A DNA stretch of 64,000 nucleotides from Angiostrongylus vasorum. Taxonomy: Eukaryota > Nematoda > Chromadorea > Rhabditida > Metastrongylidae. Positions 23,601 through 34,862 of this stretch are shown in pieces. A program made the translations under genes and the position numbers. The notes under the pieces are model-generated. The model did no database searches and was not told where the DNA came from. It was given only the letters and a program-made list of their open reading frames with translations. The stretch spans positions 1,835,501 to 1,899,500 of the forward strand of contig JADANN010000256.1 in the NCBI GenBank assembly GCA_018806985.1. The letters are read 5' to 3'. How positions within the stretch are numbered: position 1 is the first letter of the stretch; each line of letters starts with the position of its first letter.

Positions 23601-26600
23601 GAAGACGAGGTGGAAATTTTCTTTGCAGACTAGAGAAGTGCTACAGAAAGAACCATAATTTTTTTAACATCATTAGTAGCTGTCTCAACGCTAGTATTGA
23701 TGATAGCAGAAGCTCTCAAGAATTTCGGATCTGGCCTACTGACATGAATGGAATAGGAAGAACAGAGAGAGCGGCTGCGTTAGTTCATCAAGATGACCAA
23801 AATCGCAATTGCACAATTTTGGACACGGTGGTCTCTGGTCTCCAATGGAAAATAAGATGACTAGATAGACGCGGAATATTAGCAATTTGAAGGTTTCACT
23901 TGATCGAATTCACTGTTTTCTTACAATTTTTACACGTTTGAAACACTGCCTCTTCTGCACAAGGTTCTTTCTTTCCACAAAGGAGAAAAAATTTCTGAAT
24001 TCGACGGATGAAATTTGGAAACTAGATTTGAATTTGCCTGATTATAAACTGGATATTTTGAAGATACCACTATCGAGAAACTAGGTAAGAAGTACGACCG
24101 GCGTATTTCACACCTTCACATGAATACAAAGATTTCCATAATTTTAAAAGTCACCCTGTGATTTTCATTTACAAGGTTACTCAAGCCATTATAGGAACAC
24201 CCGAGCCGTGGGAAATCATCGACTTTTTCTCCGAACGTGCAAAGCAAAAATGCGATAAAAGAAGATCTTAAGGAGAGGAAAACGAAAGTAATGGCGGAGG
24301 CGCAAAGGCAGGAAAGAGTATTCGCAACGTCCACCGAAAATTCGCCAATACTAAGGCCAGGATGGCCACATTTTTGACACCCAGACGGAACACTTACAGC
24401 ATCGAGAAAGGCAGTGGAGAAAATCGTTCCCGACTACTACTTTGATCTCTTCAACATCGACATCCACTTGCGTTCTTATAAAACCTCCTTGTCTCCCCCT
24501 TCTGGTTCTATGGTTCTCGCTTCCAAAGCCCGACATGCTATCTCGTTTTAGCATCTGAAGAAATTTTCGCCAATCGTTATCAATGCACTGGCTCCACTCT
24601 TTACACGTTACCTCTCAGAATGCAGGCTTCCTGTCAGTGGCACACCCACGGGGCAGTGTTGTTTCAAGATGAGTGAGATCTCTGCGTAATCGGCAAATAT
24701 CACCCACTCTGTCTGCTGCCTATCCTTTACAAGCTCTTCACACGGACTATCCTAAACAGAAATAACAGAAGACTAGACGGAGAGGACATCCATGTGAGCA
24801 AGGAATCACAGCGTGAGTCCAAGAGATCGCTCTTTCTCACTTCCATGGATTTAAAGAAAGTTTTTTATTTAGTTGAGGCAGGTGAAATCATGGGAGCTCT
24901 GGGCAGTCAGGGTATCCTTACTTAGCACATAAATTTTCACGCGGAGCTATAGAAAAATTTCACCACAAAAAATGTGACCATTCTATTGCGATATTAATGG
25001 AAATAAAAAAGAGGGGGTTCGACAAGGCGATAGCACCAAGCCAAAATTATTTGCACCACACTCGAGAACGCATTGCGAAGATTTGGATGGGACAACCTGA
25101 GAGTGAAAATTGATGGTTTGCCAACGATGAAGAACTAATTTCGATCGACTTCGACGAAGCAAGGATTGGTCATTAACTAAATCTCACCATAACGACATTT
25201 ATAAAGAGTGGATTTGTTTTACACGTCATTCACGCTCAACGGAATGGGTATCATGAAGTGCTCCAGTGTGTCTACCTAGGTCTGAAAATCAACATGATGA
25301 ACGGCTGAGCTTGAGACTTAAGCAAAAGGAAGCGAGCCGCTTCGAGTGCTTTCAAGAGCATAGAAGATGAAGTTAAGAGAACAAAGAACACCTGCCTCCT
25401 TGCTAACCTTTTTTTGGATCCATTATTCTTCCTGCTTAATCGTATATGTCAAAAAACTTGATCGCTACATTAACAAGATGAAAGACCAGAGTTATCAAAT
25501 GCATAATCGAGAGGGAAATGTTGGGAGAATGCGGCGTAAGCCGCATCATGCAAGTGAGATAGCAAATCCGAACGTACGGTCTAGGTCAACAATCAAAATT
25601 GGAGACATCATCGCTCACTCCAGAGTGTCGAAAATCAGCAACAATGATTCTGATATATTCGTAAAGCTTGGACGCCATAAGATTCGAACCCGCGATAACT
25701 CTTTCTGGGGCTCACTTCTTGCCTAATGCACCACCAAGGCGCTTGCCTTGCTGTTCTCTCGAACAGTTTTTTTATCCTAACGGTGATATCAGCAACCACC
25801 CGTCAACAGAAAATGGCGAGCACAAATCTGCATTGAACCTAGTTAAGCTGAGACTGTAGTCGAAATCACAATGTTTAAGTTTTTGTTTACCGTCTATTAT
25901 ATTTTTTACGGCAGGATGTAAGTCGCAATGGTGCCGTGATAATTGCAAAACTGTGTACAGTGCGCAACACGTGAGCTCCCAGAAAGGACCAAACGTTCGA
26001 ATCAGGTGTGGGCTCCAAGTTTTGCGAAAATCTCACCACCATTGTGGTTGTATTTCACATTATTCCAAGATGTGAAGAAAATAAAAGGCAATAAATAAAA
26101 AAAGTTGAACATTGTCGGAAGTGAGACGAGCAAGACACGTTAGGCGTCTGAAGGGTAACTTATGGAAGCTGTTAGCAACTGGTTTCCTTGGGATGTCAGA
26201 GGCACTGTAGATCATAGGCATGACGGTAGAGCTCTTCAAGAAAGCCCTAGAAGACACGTATGACGCTTACCAGTCCTTAGAGTGAGCAAAAGCCCTTGCC
26301 TGTAATAAGGGAAAATGGAGACTTTGCTGATGTTGGCTTGAGCAACTGGACAATCAGTAGGATGGCAGGTGATACAGATATAGATTACGTACCAAGTAAA
26401 ACACAATTTAATGCATAATTTAATGCAATGTACTCGCTTACCTTATTACGTTCAGCAACTGCTCCATATTATGCACATATCGGTGGTTGAGGACAAACTG
26501 CAAAAAACGAGTAGAGAGTTTTAATGATTTTATTATTAAGAAACTTGCTCCACTGAAATGTAATTATGAAATAGCTCGGAAATTAAAGTTGGATTTGTAA

Positions 26601-29600
26601 TTTCATATTGAGGTGGATAGCGCGGTGGTAGTGATGTCGGTTATCACGAGCGTGGTGTTAGTTTGATTCCGCCTCGGGCCAACCAAGCCTGTCATCCTTC
26701 CGGGGTTGGGAAATTGGTGTCGGGATTGTACCGGAAAAAATTACTCTCTGCAATCCAATTGGAAACGTTCCAACCCGGCTATCTCAGGACTCCACGGAGA
26801 ATCGACTTGATCAGCAATCTACGACATTCAAGATGAAATGAAAATCTTCAAGCAGCAACTGAAGCCACACGTAAAAGTTGGAAGGTCTCTTCATGGATAA
26901 TGGATGTGAGGAAACGAATCGAATGTAAGAAGTGTTGGGATGGGATCCGCACAGTAGACGTGAAGACACATAGAAATAAAAAAAAATTTCACATTTCTTG
27001 TATATGTTTTAGCAGTAATATTTTTTGAACGCCGTACTATATATGATTACAAAGCCTATTTTATGCATTTCCCAGCTTAATTGAATTCTAGTACAACTAG
27101 TGTTTTTTGACACATTTTATAGGTTAACAATTGACATGACAAAACAGAAACTTTAACAAATTTGTCAACTGCTAGAATGGCTTGGAACATTAATGCCTCA
27201 TGTTCCCAAGGAATTGTTAACAAATGTATTTCAAAAAATTCATCGTGACGAACTCAGCATTGAAGATAATGAAGCTCGCTGACGTCTTTCTGCTATCGAT
27301 GAGTATGAATTGAAGGCTTTCCTGGAAGGAAATACACGCAGAACTGTTCGAGAACTTGCAGAAGAACTTGGTATAAGCGTCCCAACTGTTTCGGAGCATC
27401 TAAAGAAAATTGGGTAGTCGAAGAAGCTTGACATGTGGGTGCTGCACGAATTGAATGACATTCGAATAAATTGTCACTTTGAGGTATCACTAACGAATCC
27501 TCCGTCCAACCAGAGCGATCTGTTTCTGAATTATCTTGTGTCTTGCGATGAGAAATGGTTTTTCTGCGATAACCTGTGATGACCATCTCAGTGCTTCGAC
27601 CACATGAAACTCTGCCGCCTTCTCGTAGCCCAAATTGCACCGAAAGTAGATAGCGATGCTGAGCGCTTGGTGGTTCAGAAATTGTTTAACCCGTCACGGC
27701 TTCCTTTTAGGTGTGTCTGTTACGTTCAAAAGAAGTACAACCAACAAAATCGGTGAAAAGTGCCCGCAACTTTAACTTTATAGTAACTATTGCTGGAATA
27801 GTTTCCATTTCCATGTTATCCTAAGCTCCCTATATTATCTGTTTACTTGTAATCATCTGCCCTTGCTCATTCTACAGATTGTTTCTTAGCGACCACCTTA
27901 TGCACTGGCCTCGCAGCTGTAGGGAAAGAAATCGACAGCTTGGGCACTAAATAAGCAGCTGCCAGCTGAAAACATTCTTCAGCATTTCCCGTTCCAATCT
28001 GCTTTTTGTATAAGCTACTGCATCGCTGTCACACTTTTTTGTGAAAGCTTTGTATAGCAAAACAATACCTTGTATAGCCTTCAGAAACTCTCCACAGTCT
28101 CCCTTTAAGCCTTATTTCCAGCTCCTTCTTCCAAAACTCCGCCTATTATGGAAGGAATAAAAGGAGGACTATTACTCATCCAGTGTGTGTCTCTGGTAGT
28201 CCCAGTGCCTAAGCGTCTCCGCCTTCCAGTCTTCCAGTGTTCTGCCCTGCTTCGCTCTAGTGCTTCGCTCGTACCCGTTCGCTCAACTAGATATCGACAG
28301 ATTGTTAATATTGTATCGTTATTATTGCTATAAACTGTTATAATCCAAGCTCTAGGTTGTTCTCTGTACCTACAAAAAGTCCTGCTTGGCAAACTCGTAC
28401 AAAGTCGAACATTCCATCCACCACTGGCGGACAGAGGACGTATCCGACCAATTACTATTCTATACTCTGCTGGCCAACCAGTACAAATGTATGCGCTCCT
28501 CACCGAGCAACAAAAAGCGACTGATCCTTCCCACGATAACGAGCAAGAACATATCGCTTCAGCGACGCTGCGAAAAATTAGGCTTCGAAAGGGATTGAGC
28601 TACGAAACAGTGCCTCATCTTTCACAATCGACAGACCTCATGCCTATCAGCGGCCACTTGCTAAAGAATTTCGATAACTTCTTATGCGAGAAATGCCTCA
28701 AAAACCAAGTCGATGCCTGAATTGCCTTCAACCACTTCATCACCCTCAGAAGTTCGAAATTTTTTTAAAATTGGCATGAGTAAACTTGCTTCTCTGTTCC
28801 CAGGATCGACTTTCTATTAACCTCGGCATTTGAATATGAATGCCTTGTTTTTCTTGTTCAGCAATCGCGAGGCTGTTAAACAGCATACATTTACTTCCAC
28901 AGAAAAACACAATACAATACAACAGTAGCTGACGTTTCGGTAGTATCGCCTTCTTCAGTGCCGCTTTTTACGTGCCTTCCAATGAGAAAGATTAGAACAG
29001 CTGATTCAGAATAAAAAAAAATTGAGAAAAATTCAGAATAAAAAAAAATTGAGAATCAGCTGTTTTAATCTTCCTCATTGGAAGTCACATAAAAAGCGGC
29101 AATGAAGAAGGCGAAACTACCGAAACGTCAGCTACTGTTGTATTGCATTGTGTTTTTCTATGGAAGTAAATGTATGCTGTTTGACAACCAGGCGATTGCT
29201 GAACAAGAAAACGACGCATTGCATCTATGTGGCAAAGTTGTATTAATTCCCTTCTACTTCGATTAATAAGCTTTTATTCTGAGCTGAGATAAAAAAAAAT
29301 AAAGAATAAAGCTCTCGGCATTGATCAGTTCCTGAAGGATGCGCCATGCATTCGAGTTCATTAAGCATCTTTTGGAGGTGATTGAATGCATATTTGCCCT
29401 TTACAATGACTCGCAGTGGGCTATCCAGCAGTGCTGCTATCCCCCCATACGAGCCTGGTACCAATTTGTCAACACCGGAAAGATGGAAGGCGTAGTCATA
29501 ATAACTGTAATATTATTGATGACAATAACTTTTAGAACACACGAGAAGATCCGTTGCATAGAGCGAACTTAAAGGAAGTTCAAATCGAGAGAATTCATCG

Positions 29601-30844
29601 TACCAATGTTGTGAAAGTATATAAATGCAAATGGACCACAAGTTGGCAATCAACTGATTGCAGTCGGATGACAACTGCGAGAAGTCGATGTCCTCCGCGA
29701 GCTGAATGTTACTCGAACGTGGACATCATTAACATCAGTGACCCATTTGGGTGCTATGTTCCACTGGACACACCACGAACGTTAGATTGAACCTGTTCGT
29801 TAGTTGAGATAGGAGACCCAAGAGAAAAGGGCGCGAAAGAAGAGTAATACTAATTTGCTTTGACGCTTGGGTGGCCTCTTCTGATTGATTATGAGTACTC
29901 CAGTATAATTTCTATTTGGGTGGACATTTGCTGGCTCAGCCATTGCGGTTTCCTGGAGTCCCAAGGTCAACCTATTCGAAGCCTTCTTACTTTCTAAAAG
30001 AAGAAGTGATATTTTCCAAAACTCAATGCGTTTAAAACAGAAATAGTATTGAAAAAATAATAAACCAAGCTCAGAAAATTAAGGTAGAGAGATCTGAAGA
30101 TAATTCTTAGAGCTATCAAATACTTTAGCCCTTCTGATACAAATTACAAATTTTTTAAAAAATTCCTGAAATGATGGATGCGTACACAATCAAGTACGAG
30201 CACCTGAAAAATTACTTAGATTTTATGTGTTAGAGAAAACAAACTGTCTTTTATGCAGCATTACTTGATACTTGAATGGCCCGTCCTTACTGCGGGCATC
30301 AGCACAATCTCCATTTTTTCGGAGATTTGCTGGTTATGCCATCATGGTTCCCTGGAATCCCGAGGGTCAGCCTGGCCAAAGTCTGCCCTATGTCTCCACC
30401 ACTACAGGCACTCGCAGCCCCTTGTGGATCAGAGGGAGATTTGCCACTATGCGACTTTGATACCAGGACGGTGGTGGATCCTGGTATTGGTTTACTCTTA
30501 GCTAGGCTTCCTGATTGAAACGCCGGATTCCTTCTCAGCTTCGGAGACCCTTCCAGGAGATGAATCCTCCGCTGTACATCGCAGTCCAACACCCAGGGAG
30601 ACCTCCCAGCCACGATAAGGCGGTAAACTGTTGGGAGGTTATCCAGCATTATGGATGTTTAAAAACAATAATCGCACAAATCTAAAGTCACCTTAACGCC
30701 TTGATGGTAGGGGTCGCCGTTTTTGAATACCTTTATGGTTTTCACCCCGTTATTAGACGAAGAAAACGAAGAAGAAGTGGAAAGTGAGTTGGACAGTGAG
30801 GTGTGGACCGACCGACGAACGCTATTGTTGCACTGCTTATCCAT
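17623..30844 (-). CDS. Doublecortin (DCX) domain protein, 7 exons
   Basis: Exons, in coding order: 30692-30844, 26442-26497, 21832-21922, 21578-21672, 19704-19785, 19110-19236, 17623-17840, ending at a TGA at 17623-17625. The spliced frame is 273 residues and all junctions are GT..AG with matching phases. Residues 1-33 are Ser-rich. Residues about 35-112 form one DCX domain: KTIKVFKNGDPYHQGVK, then LPYGAKKLYTFDGRPL, then DYVASSSHFIPQKYG. DCX domains bind tubulin and microtubules. The remainder is Ser/Arg- and Lys/Glu-rich, typical of a disordered microtubule-binding tail, and no kinase domain follows. The ATG directly abuts an AG (TTGTTCAG|ATG), which fits either trans-splicing or an internal exon, so further 5' exons are possible. 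Introns 1 and 2 (4.2 and 4.5 kb) are stuffed with transposon relics. A possible alternative 3' end lies at 15595-14931. Confidence 0.9.
18180..18292 (-). repeat. SINE-C fragment
   Basis: Contains GCTGAGATATTTGCAAAACT, nearly identical to the fragment at 12345-12460, including CTCCGGACCGCAGGTG. DCX intron 6. Confidence 0.65.
18636..19022 (+). repeat. RTE-derived non-autonomous repeat
   Basis: Full-length-looking copy ending in a short AAGTAAGTAAGTA tail. Its middle (GAAGACTTGGGACAGACTTT and following) resembles the 5' end of the RTE at 9290-9240 (minus), and its 3' end resembles the RTE 3' end at 6440-6386. It therefore reads as an internally deleted RTE copy. Lies in DCX intron 6, between the exons at 19110-19236 and 17623-17840. 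Confidence 0.75.
20605..20815. repeat. Palindromic foldback repeat with two hammerhead-like motifs
   Basis: Left and right arms are inverted copies (for example GATAACATCCTTTATTTTCGG at the left against CCGAAAATAAAGGATGTTATC at the right, quoted as 21-bp arms; centre near 20705). Minus motif at 20692-20655: CGGCT, TTGATGA, GACGATACCGTT, GAAA, AGCCG. The right-arm plus motif keeps GTCGAAACGTTAGCCG, but its CUGANGA is lost. Lies in DCX intron 4. Confidence 0.65.
20938..21330 (-). repeat. RTE-derived non-autonomous repeat
   Basis: Same family as 18636-19022 in reverse orientation: GGACGGTCCGTCCTCACTGA, CGGAGTTTTGCTGGTTTAG-like block, and GATACCAGGACGCTGGTGGA. Confidence 0.75.
22000..24195. other. 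Intronic DNA of the DCX gene, nothing recognised
   Basis: Part of intron 2. No transposon motif, family repeat or alternative exon could be supported. Confidence 0.5.
24200..25470 (+). mobile_element. RTE-1-like retrotransposon relic (linker and RT)
   Basis: Plus-strand fragments in changing frames read like Caenorhabditis RTE-1: TASRKAVEKIVPDYYFDLF near 24400, MDLKKVFYLVEAGEIMGALG (palm motif A region) near 24845, GVRQGDSTKPKLFATTLENA near 25015 and DNLRVKIDG near 25085. Stops and frameshifts are frequent. It lies in DCX intron 2, antisense to the gene. The lineage differs from the element at 6386-9290. Confidence 0.85.
25638..26065. repeat. Two SINE-C parts in inverted arrangement
   Basis: 25638-25885 is minus-oriented (AGATTCGAACCCGCGATAAC; ACCTAGTTAAGCTGAGACTG). 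25920-26065 is a plus-oriented 3' part (ATTGTGGTTGTATTTCACAT). DCX intron 2. Confidence 0.65.
26612..26965 (+). repeat. SINE-B copy
   Basis: Best copy: head GGATAGCGCGGTGGTAGTGA, box-B-like TTTGATTCC, and body CCTCAAGCAGCAACTGAAG-like. Lies in DCX intron 1, just upstream of exon 26442-26497. Confidence 0.78.
27195..28800 (+). mobile_element. Mariner transposase relic split by an insertion
   Basis: The left part (27195 to about 27715) encodes a helix-turn-helix (TRRTVRELAEELGISVPTVS), the linker KLDMWVLHEL and the catalytic VSCDEKWFFCDN. The right part (about 28433-28800) encodes HDN near 28530, YETVPHL and LKNFDNFLCEKCLKNQVDA. These are canonical mariner landmarks, including the CDE and HDN catalytic segments. 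Internal stops make it a pseudogene. About 0.7 kb between the halves is foreign. Confidence 0.9.
27716..28432. mobile_element. LTR-like insertion inside the mariner relic
   Basis: The DNA between the two mariner halves has no mariner similarity. One reading is a 614 bp TG..CA segment, 27761-28374, flanked by the 5-bp direct repeat AAAAG (27756-27760 and 28375-28379), as for a solo LTR. The other is 27716-28432, with TGTC..GACA ends, which better fits the distance expected between the mariner motifs. No internal retroviral-type coding sequence is present. Confidence 0.45.
28805..29220. repeat. Long palindromic foldback repeat
   Basis: Arms of about 200 bp mirror each other around 29010. Each carries ACCGAAACGTCAGCTACTGT (minus near 28935, plus near 29118). 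The core CTGAAGA is intact in the left arm and ATGAAGA in the right. DCX intron 1. Confidence 0.75.
29308..29485 (-). repeat. SINE-A copy lacking the tRNA-like head
   Basis: Tail and body present (AGCTCTCGGCATTGATCAGT); the head with boxes A and B is missing. In DCX intron 1. Confidence 0.7.
29925..29995 (-). repeat. Fragment of RTE-derived repeat
   Basis: About 70 bp matching the TTTGCTGGTTTAGCCAT...TGGAGTCCC block of the family. Confidence 0.5.
30262..30650 (-). repeat. RTE-derived non-autonomous repeat
   Basis: Best preserved copy of the family; contains GATACCAGGACGGTGGTGGA at 30460-30479 and ends with the ACCTCCCAGCCACGATAAGG block near 30600. It sits just downstream of DCX exon 1, inside intron 1. 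Confidence 0.78.
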
Positions 30845-31065
30845 CTGAACAAGTGACATCAAGTGGACATAAATAAAAATAGAAGCCCATTTCTATTCTA
30901 GGAAATCACAACCTATTCGTATTTCGTTCAGCTACTTCGTTGTCATAAGATGCCGGTTGAGGTAAAAGGCTGCCTGTGTTATCAATCGGTGACAATGAGA
31001 AGTGAACAAATTAGATGACCAAAGCGATCGCGGTTCTTAAGGTGGTGAAAGTGCTCTTCTATATG

Positions 31066-32760
31066 TCACATAGTAGGGTTATAATGTTTTCTAGACAATG
31101 AGAAAATCGAATTATCACCTTTGTCACCTGTCCTTCCGTTGACCGTTGAGCGACTTGAGCGTGTACCATTGAAGTCTTCATTCCTACATGTTGTGTGCAG
31201 AAGTGCTCCAGCGGGTTTTGCTCGCTCATAATTTTCTTCTAAGGTCTTCATAAAGAATTATGACCATTGGTGCTTTGCCGTACTAAATCCTCTTCGAAAC
31301 CTGGTTTGCCTCTCCTACTTTTTTATCAATCTTGTTGAGCATAAATCGAGTGATTGGTTTTATAAACGAAGAATACGAAAGACGGCGGGCAACTTGGGCA
31401 ATAGTTGCCGGTGCCATAGAGTTCTCCTCTTCCGTGCCACAACAAGGACTTGCCCACTTTGCACTAAGTAGAAGCATGATTTCTGACAGGTTTCGCGTAA
31501 AGTACCGAGCCAGCGTGTCAGTGAAGACTGGCAAAAAGTTCTTCATATGTTTGTTCCATGACAAGGTAGCATGTCGGAATCCGGAGAAGAGAACCTGTGA
31601 GACGACAAATCCATCCTTATTGTCATACAAGGCAAGCAGGTGGATAATGAATAGATCACAATGATATTTAAGGTCGATTTTTCTCCATTGTCTTTCTTGA
31701 AGTTGTAACAGTTTGTCTGGTCGTTAGTGTGCGATCGTTTTGATTTCGTAATTGGCGAAGTTTCTGCCGGGGGTTGCGAATGTCTTTCCCAGCCACTGGA
31801 GCTTGAGCCATATTGGCGCGTTTCCTCGAGTGTTTTTTAGAGACCGGCGCCTCTTGGTGAAATTTCGAGCCCCCCATCCGTCAGAGCTAACGAGAACGAG
31901 GCCGTCGTATTTTTTCATTGATGTTCTCAATAGCGCTAGTTTCCCGAAAGCTCAGCTGAAGATATGAATAAATCCGAATTCACTATGATTTTGGGACTCC
32001 TTTTATAGAATTTTCTGAAATCTTGCGTCACGGAAGCAGTAAAATTTTGAGATAACAGCGACATTGGTTAGGCAAAATCTTCGATTTGCTATGATGTATA
32101 TTGTGAGTAGTCAATTAGCATGCCATGTCCAGCGGTTAGAGTGTGGTTTCTGAAAGTGCGAATTACCATGAATGGTCTTGGTTGCCGTCATAAATTCAGA
32201 CAGCCGCTCACCCTGTTCGTTTCATTTTAATCCGTGGGTCCCAATATAACGTTCTTCAGACGTTCTTCTTGGTCCAATCTTAGCGTTAAAATCTCCAGTG
32301 ATGACCTTGAAGAGTGTATGATCTTCTCTGTAGAACTTCTCCAAGTCTATATAGAACGCTTCGACTTCTTCTTAGTCATAGTTTGATGTCGGTACGTAGA
32401 CGACGAAAATTGTCAAAGCATTTAGTGATCCACATCTCTTCAACCGTAAAAAGTCCAGTTTGCGTCGTTAGTTGTTTGAGTGAATCGATCACGTTTATGG
32501 CCAAATTCGCGATGACGAGAACGCCCACGCTGCCGACTGTTCTTTTGTCGCATGTTCGGAGGAAAAGTTCTTCTCTGGTGTTATAGATGACGTTAAATGG
32601 ATGTTGTCTTCTCGTATCAGCCAGTATAATGTCTTCATGATTTGTCCTCCTTACCTGCATGACTAGGTCCTCAATGGATGTCTCGGATGCAAGCGAACGT
32701 GCTTTGTTGGTGAAGATCGCCACACTATTCTTTCGAGATTTAGGTTGTCCAAGGTGGGCG
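31066..32760 (-). mobile_element. RTE-1-like retrotransposon relic (endonuclease to RT start)
   Basis: Minus-strand frames match the RTE-1 order: endonuclease N-terminus (ARSLASETSIEDLVMQVRR near 32690; FNVIYNTREELFLRTCD near 32590), linker (FTKRRRSLKNTRGNAPIWLK near 31850) and early RT (DTLARYFTRNLSE near 31510; ITRFMLNKIDKKVGE near 31345). The rest of RT is lost or too diverged to read. Sits upstream of the DCX gene in the same orientation. Confidence 0.85.
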
Positions 32761-33271
32761 TAGGCTTTATTAGAGATAACAATAGCAGATGAAGCATCTA
32801 CATAAATGAGTCGAGGATTATACGAGAATGAATTAAGTGCATATTTAAACCGGAAGGCAGGTGACAGCTACCTGAGAAAGCTTCAATGAATAATGGATAG
32901 AGAATGTTATTAAAAGTACCTATTTATGGTGTGGTTTTACACAATTCAGAGAAGGGACTGCTCAACAATAGTAGAAGAAACGTGTGACGCTGTGTGCTGT
33001 AAAGTAGCTGCTTAATCGCCTTAGCGTCGTCGAACGAATTATTTTCGCTGATATGGTCGAGGTGGCAACGAGCTGGTGAGGTAATGTGATATCAATCACC
33101 GTCAACAGGAATCTTTTAGAGGGAAGCAAAGCTACTGTACAATGATGACTTCGCCTTCATAATCTCTCGTTGAACAACCCCCATCTGCTGCTCATCGAAC
33201 TATCCTATTGGATAGTTGAGTTGGCGTGATTTCAAATTAGAGTGGTCAGCTTTAACTTATCATTAATACTA

Positions 33272-33650
33272 CTTACCTGAATACTTGGATGCCCCTCTTC
33301 ACTAGTTGTGCGGGCCTCAACATAATCTTTATTCTTCGGAGTTTTACTGGTTTAGCCATCGTGGCTCCCTAGAGTCCCGCGATCAGCGCAGACAAAGTCT
33401 GCCCCCCAGGTCTTCACCACCATAGATAGCTCACATCCCTTGCAAATCAGGGAGATTTGCCACCATGCGACTAATTTGATACCAGGATGGTGGTAGATCC
33501 TGGCATTAATTTACTCCTAGCTAGGCTTTCTAATGGAAACGCCGGACTCCTTCTCAGCTTGGGAGACCCTGCTAGAGGGATGAATTCCCGCAGATCGACA
33601 CCCAGGAACACCTCCCAGCCACGATGAGCAAGTAAACCGCTGGGAGGAAC
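33272..33650 (-). repeat. RTE-derived non-autonomous repeat
   Basis: Family copy: begins TACCTGAATACTTGGATGCC near 33277 and carries GATACCAGGATGGTGGTAGA near 33478. Confidence 0.75.
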
Positions 33651-34487
33651 TTATCATAAAAAAATCTCTAATTATGTATAGATACCCGTGAATGAACGAT
33701 GCAAAGTTTTGGACTCTATGTACTCTATACTCTACTATTTTTTGCTAATTCCTTGACAATAAGAAGAACTACTCATGTCTCCCCGCACAGTAATTTGGAA
33801 GAAAGAAAGTTATTACTGCGCGAAACTACACTGAGGTGAATTGAAAGTCACTAAGAGGAATGCCACTTTCTTACTTTTTTGGACATCTATGGGCTATGGT
33901 CTGGGATTCCGCAAGAAAACCGAGTTCTACTTTATGGTCAAAATACTATCTTCGTACTTGAGTTTTTTCGTCCTGGGTTTTTTCCCTCTCACATAAACAC
34001 TTTCTCTCTAAATGGTCTTTAGATAGCAATACACAGAAAAGTGGCCAATCGAATGGTAAAAAACAATAGTAAATGCAAATTTGGATTGTTACGCCGCCTT
34101 CGAGTAACTGGTGGGCTAAATAACGGATTCGATTACATAACAAAAAAGTGACATCATAACCACGAATCAGCAAACTTTCTTCCGAACTTCCTTCCTTTTT
34201 ACTTCGGGCTTGCGGGTACCTGTGATATGAGGAGCTGGGAGAGCTATAACATAGCCACTTCAGGAGTCCAAAGGAAATCACACTTGATCATTATTAAACA
34301 TTTCCGTGAAAAAGGAAGTTAACACATTTCTAAATTGCAGCATAGTCCAAGCCCGATCCCTACAACTTAAATGGGTGACGTTAGCAAGACAGCGAAGCGA
34401 GTGATAGAATTGCTGAAGAGAGGTCATCAAAGAAGCACAGTGAACAGAAGTGTGGATGAGAAGAAAATAGAAATTATTGCCCAGGAT

Positions 34488-34862
34488 CGACTTTCTATTA
34501 AACTCGGCATTGGATTATGAATTCGCCGTTTTCTCTCTCAGCAGTCGCGAGGTTGCTAAACAGCATACGCTTTACTTTCCATAATAACACACATACAGCA
34601 CAACGGCAGCTGACGTTCCGGCAGTACTGCCTTCTTCAGAGCCTGGAAGGGTATACTAATGCGCAACTTACTAGCTCTTTGACCTTGACCTTGAGGTCTT
34701 TCACCTAGTAAGCTGCGCGTTAGCGTACCCTTTCAGGCTCTGAAGAAGGCGGTTCTACCGAAACGTCAGCTAAGGTTGTGTTGTATGTGTGTTATTGTAT
34801 GGAAGTAAACGCATGCTCTTTAACAACCTCGTGATTGCATTGCTGAGAGAGAAAACGAAGAA
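34488..34862. repeat. Palindromic foldback repeat with paired hammerhead-like motifs
   Basis: Same family as 28805-29220 (shared outer block CAGGATCGACTTTCTATTAA, GAGGTTGCTAAACAGCATAC). The right-arm motif at 34735-34774 has AGGCT, CTGAAGA, GAAACGTC, AGCT. The left-arm minus motif at 34645-34604 has a perfect stem GGCAG..CTGCC but GGAA for GAAA. Confidence 0.75.

Noticed and set aside
28105..28503. 132-codon minus-strand ORF
   Set aside because: Lies within the LTR-like insertion and mariner relic; no retroelement protein motif.
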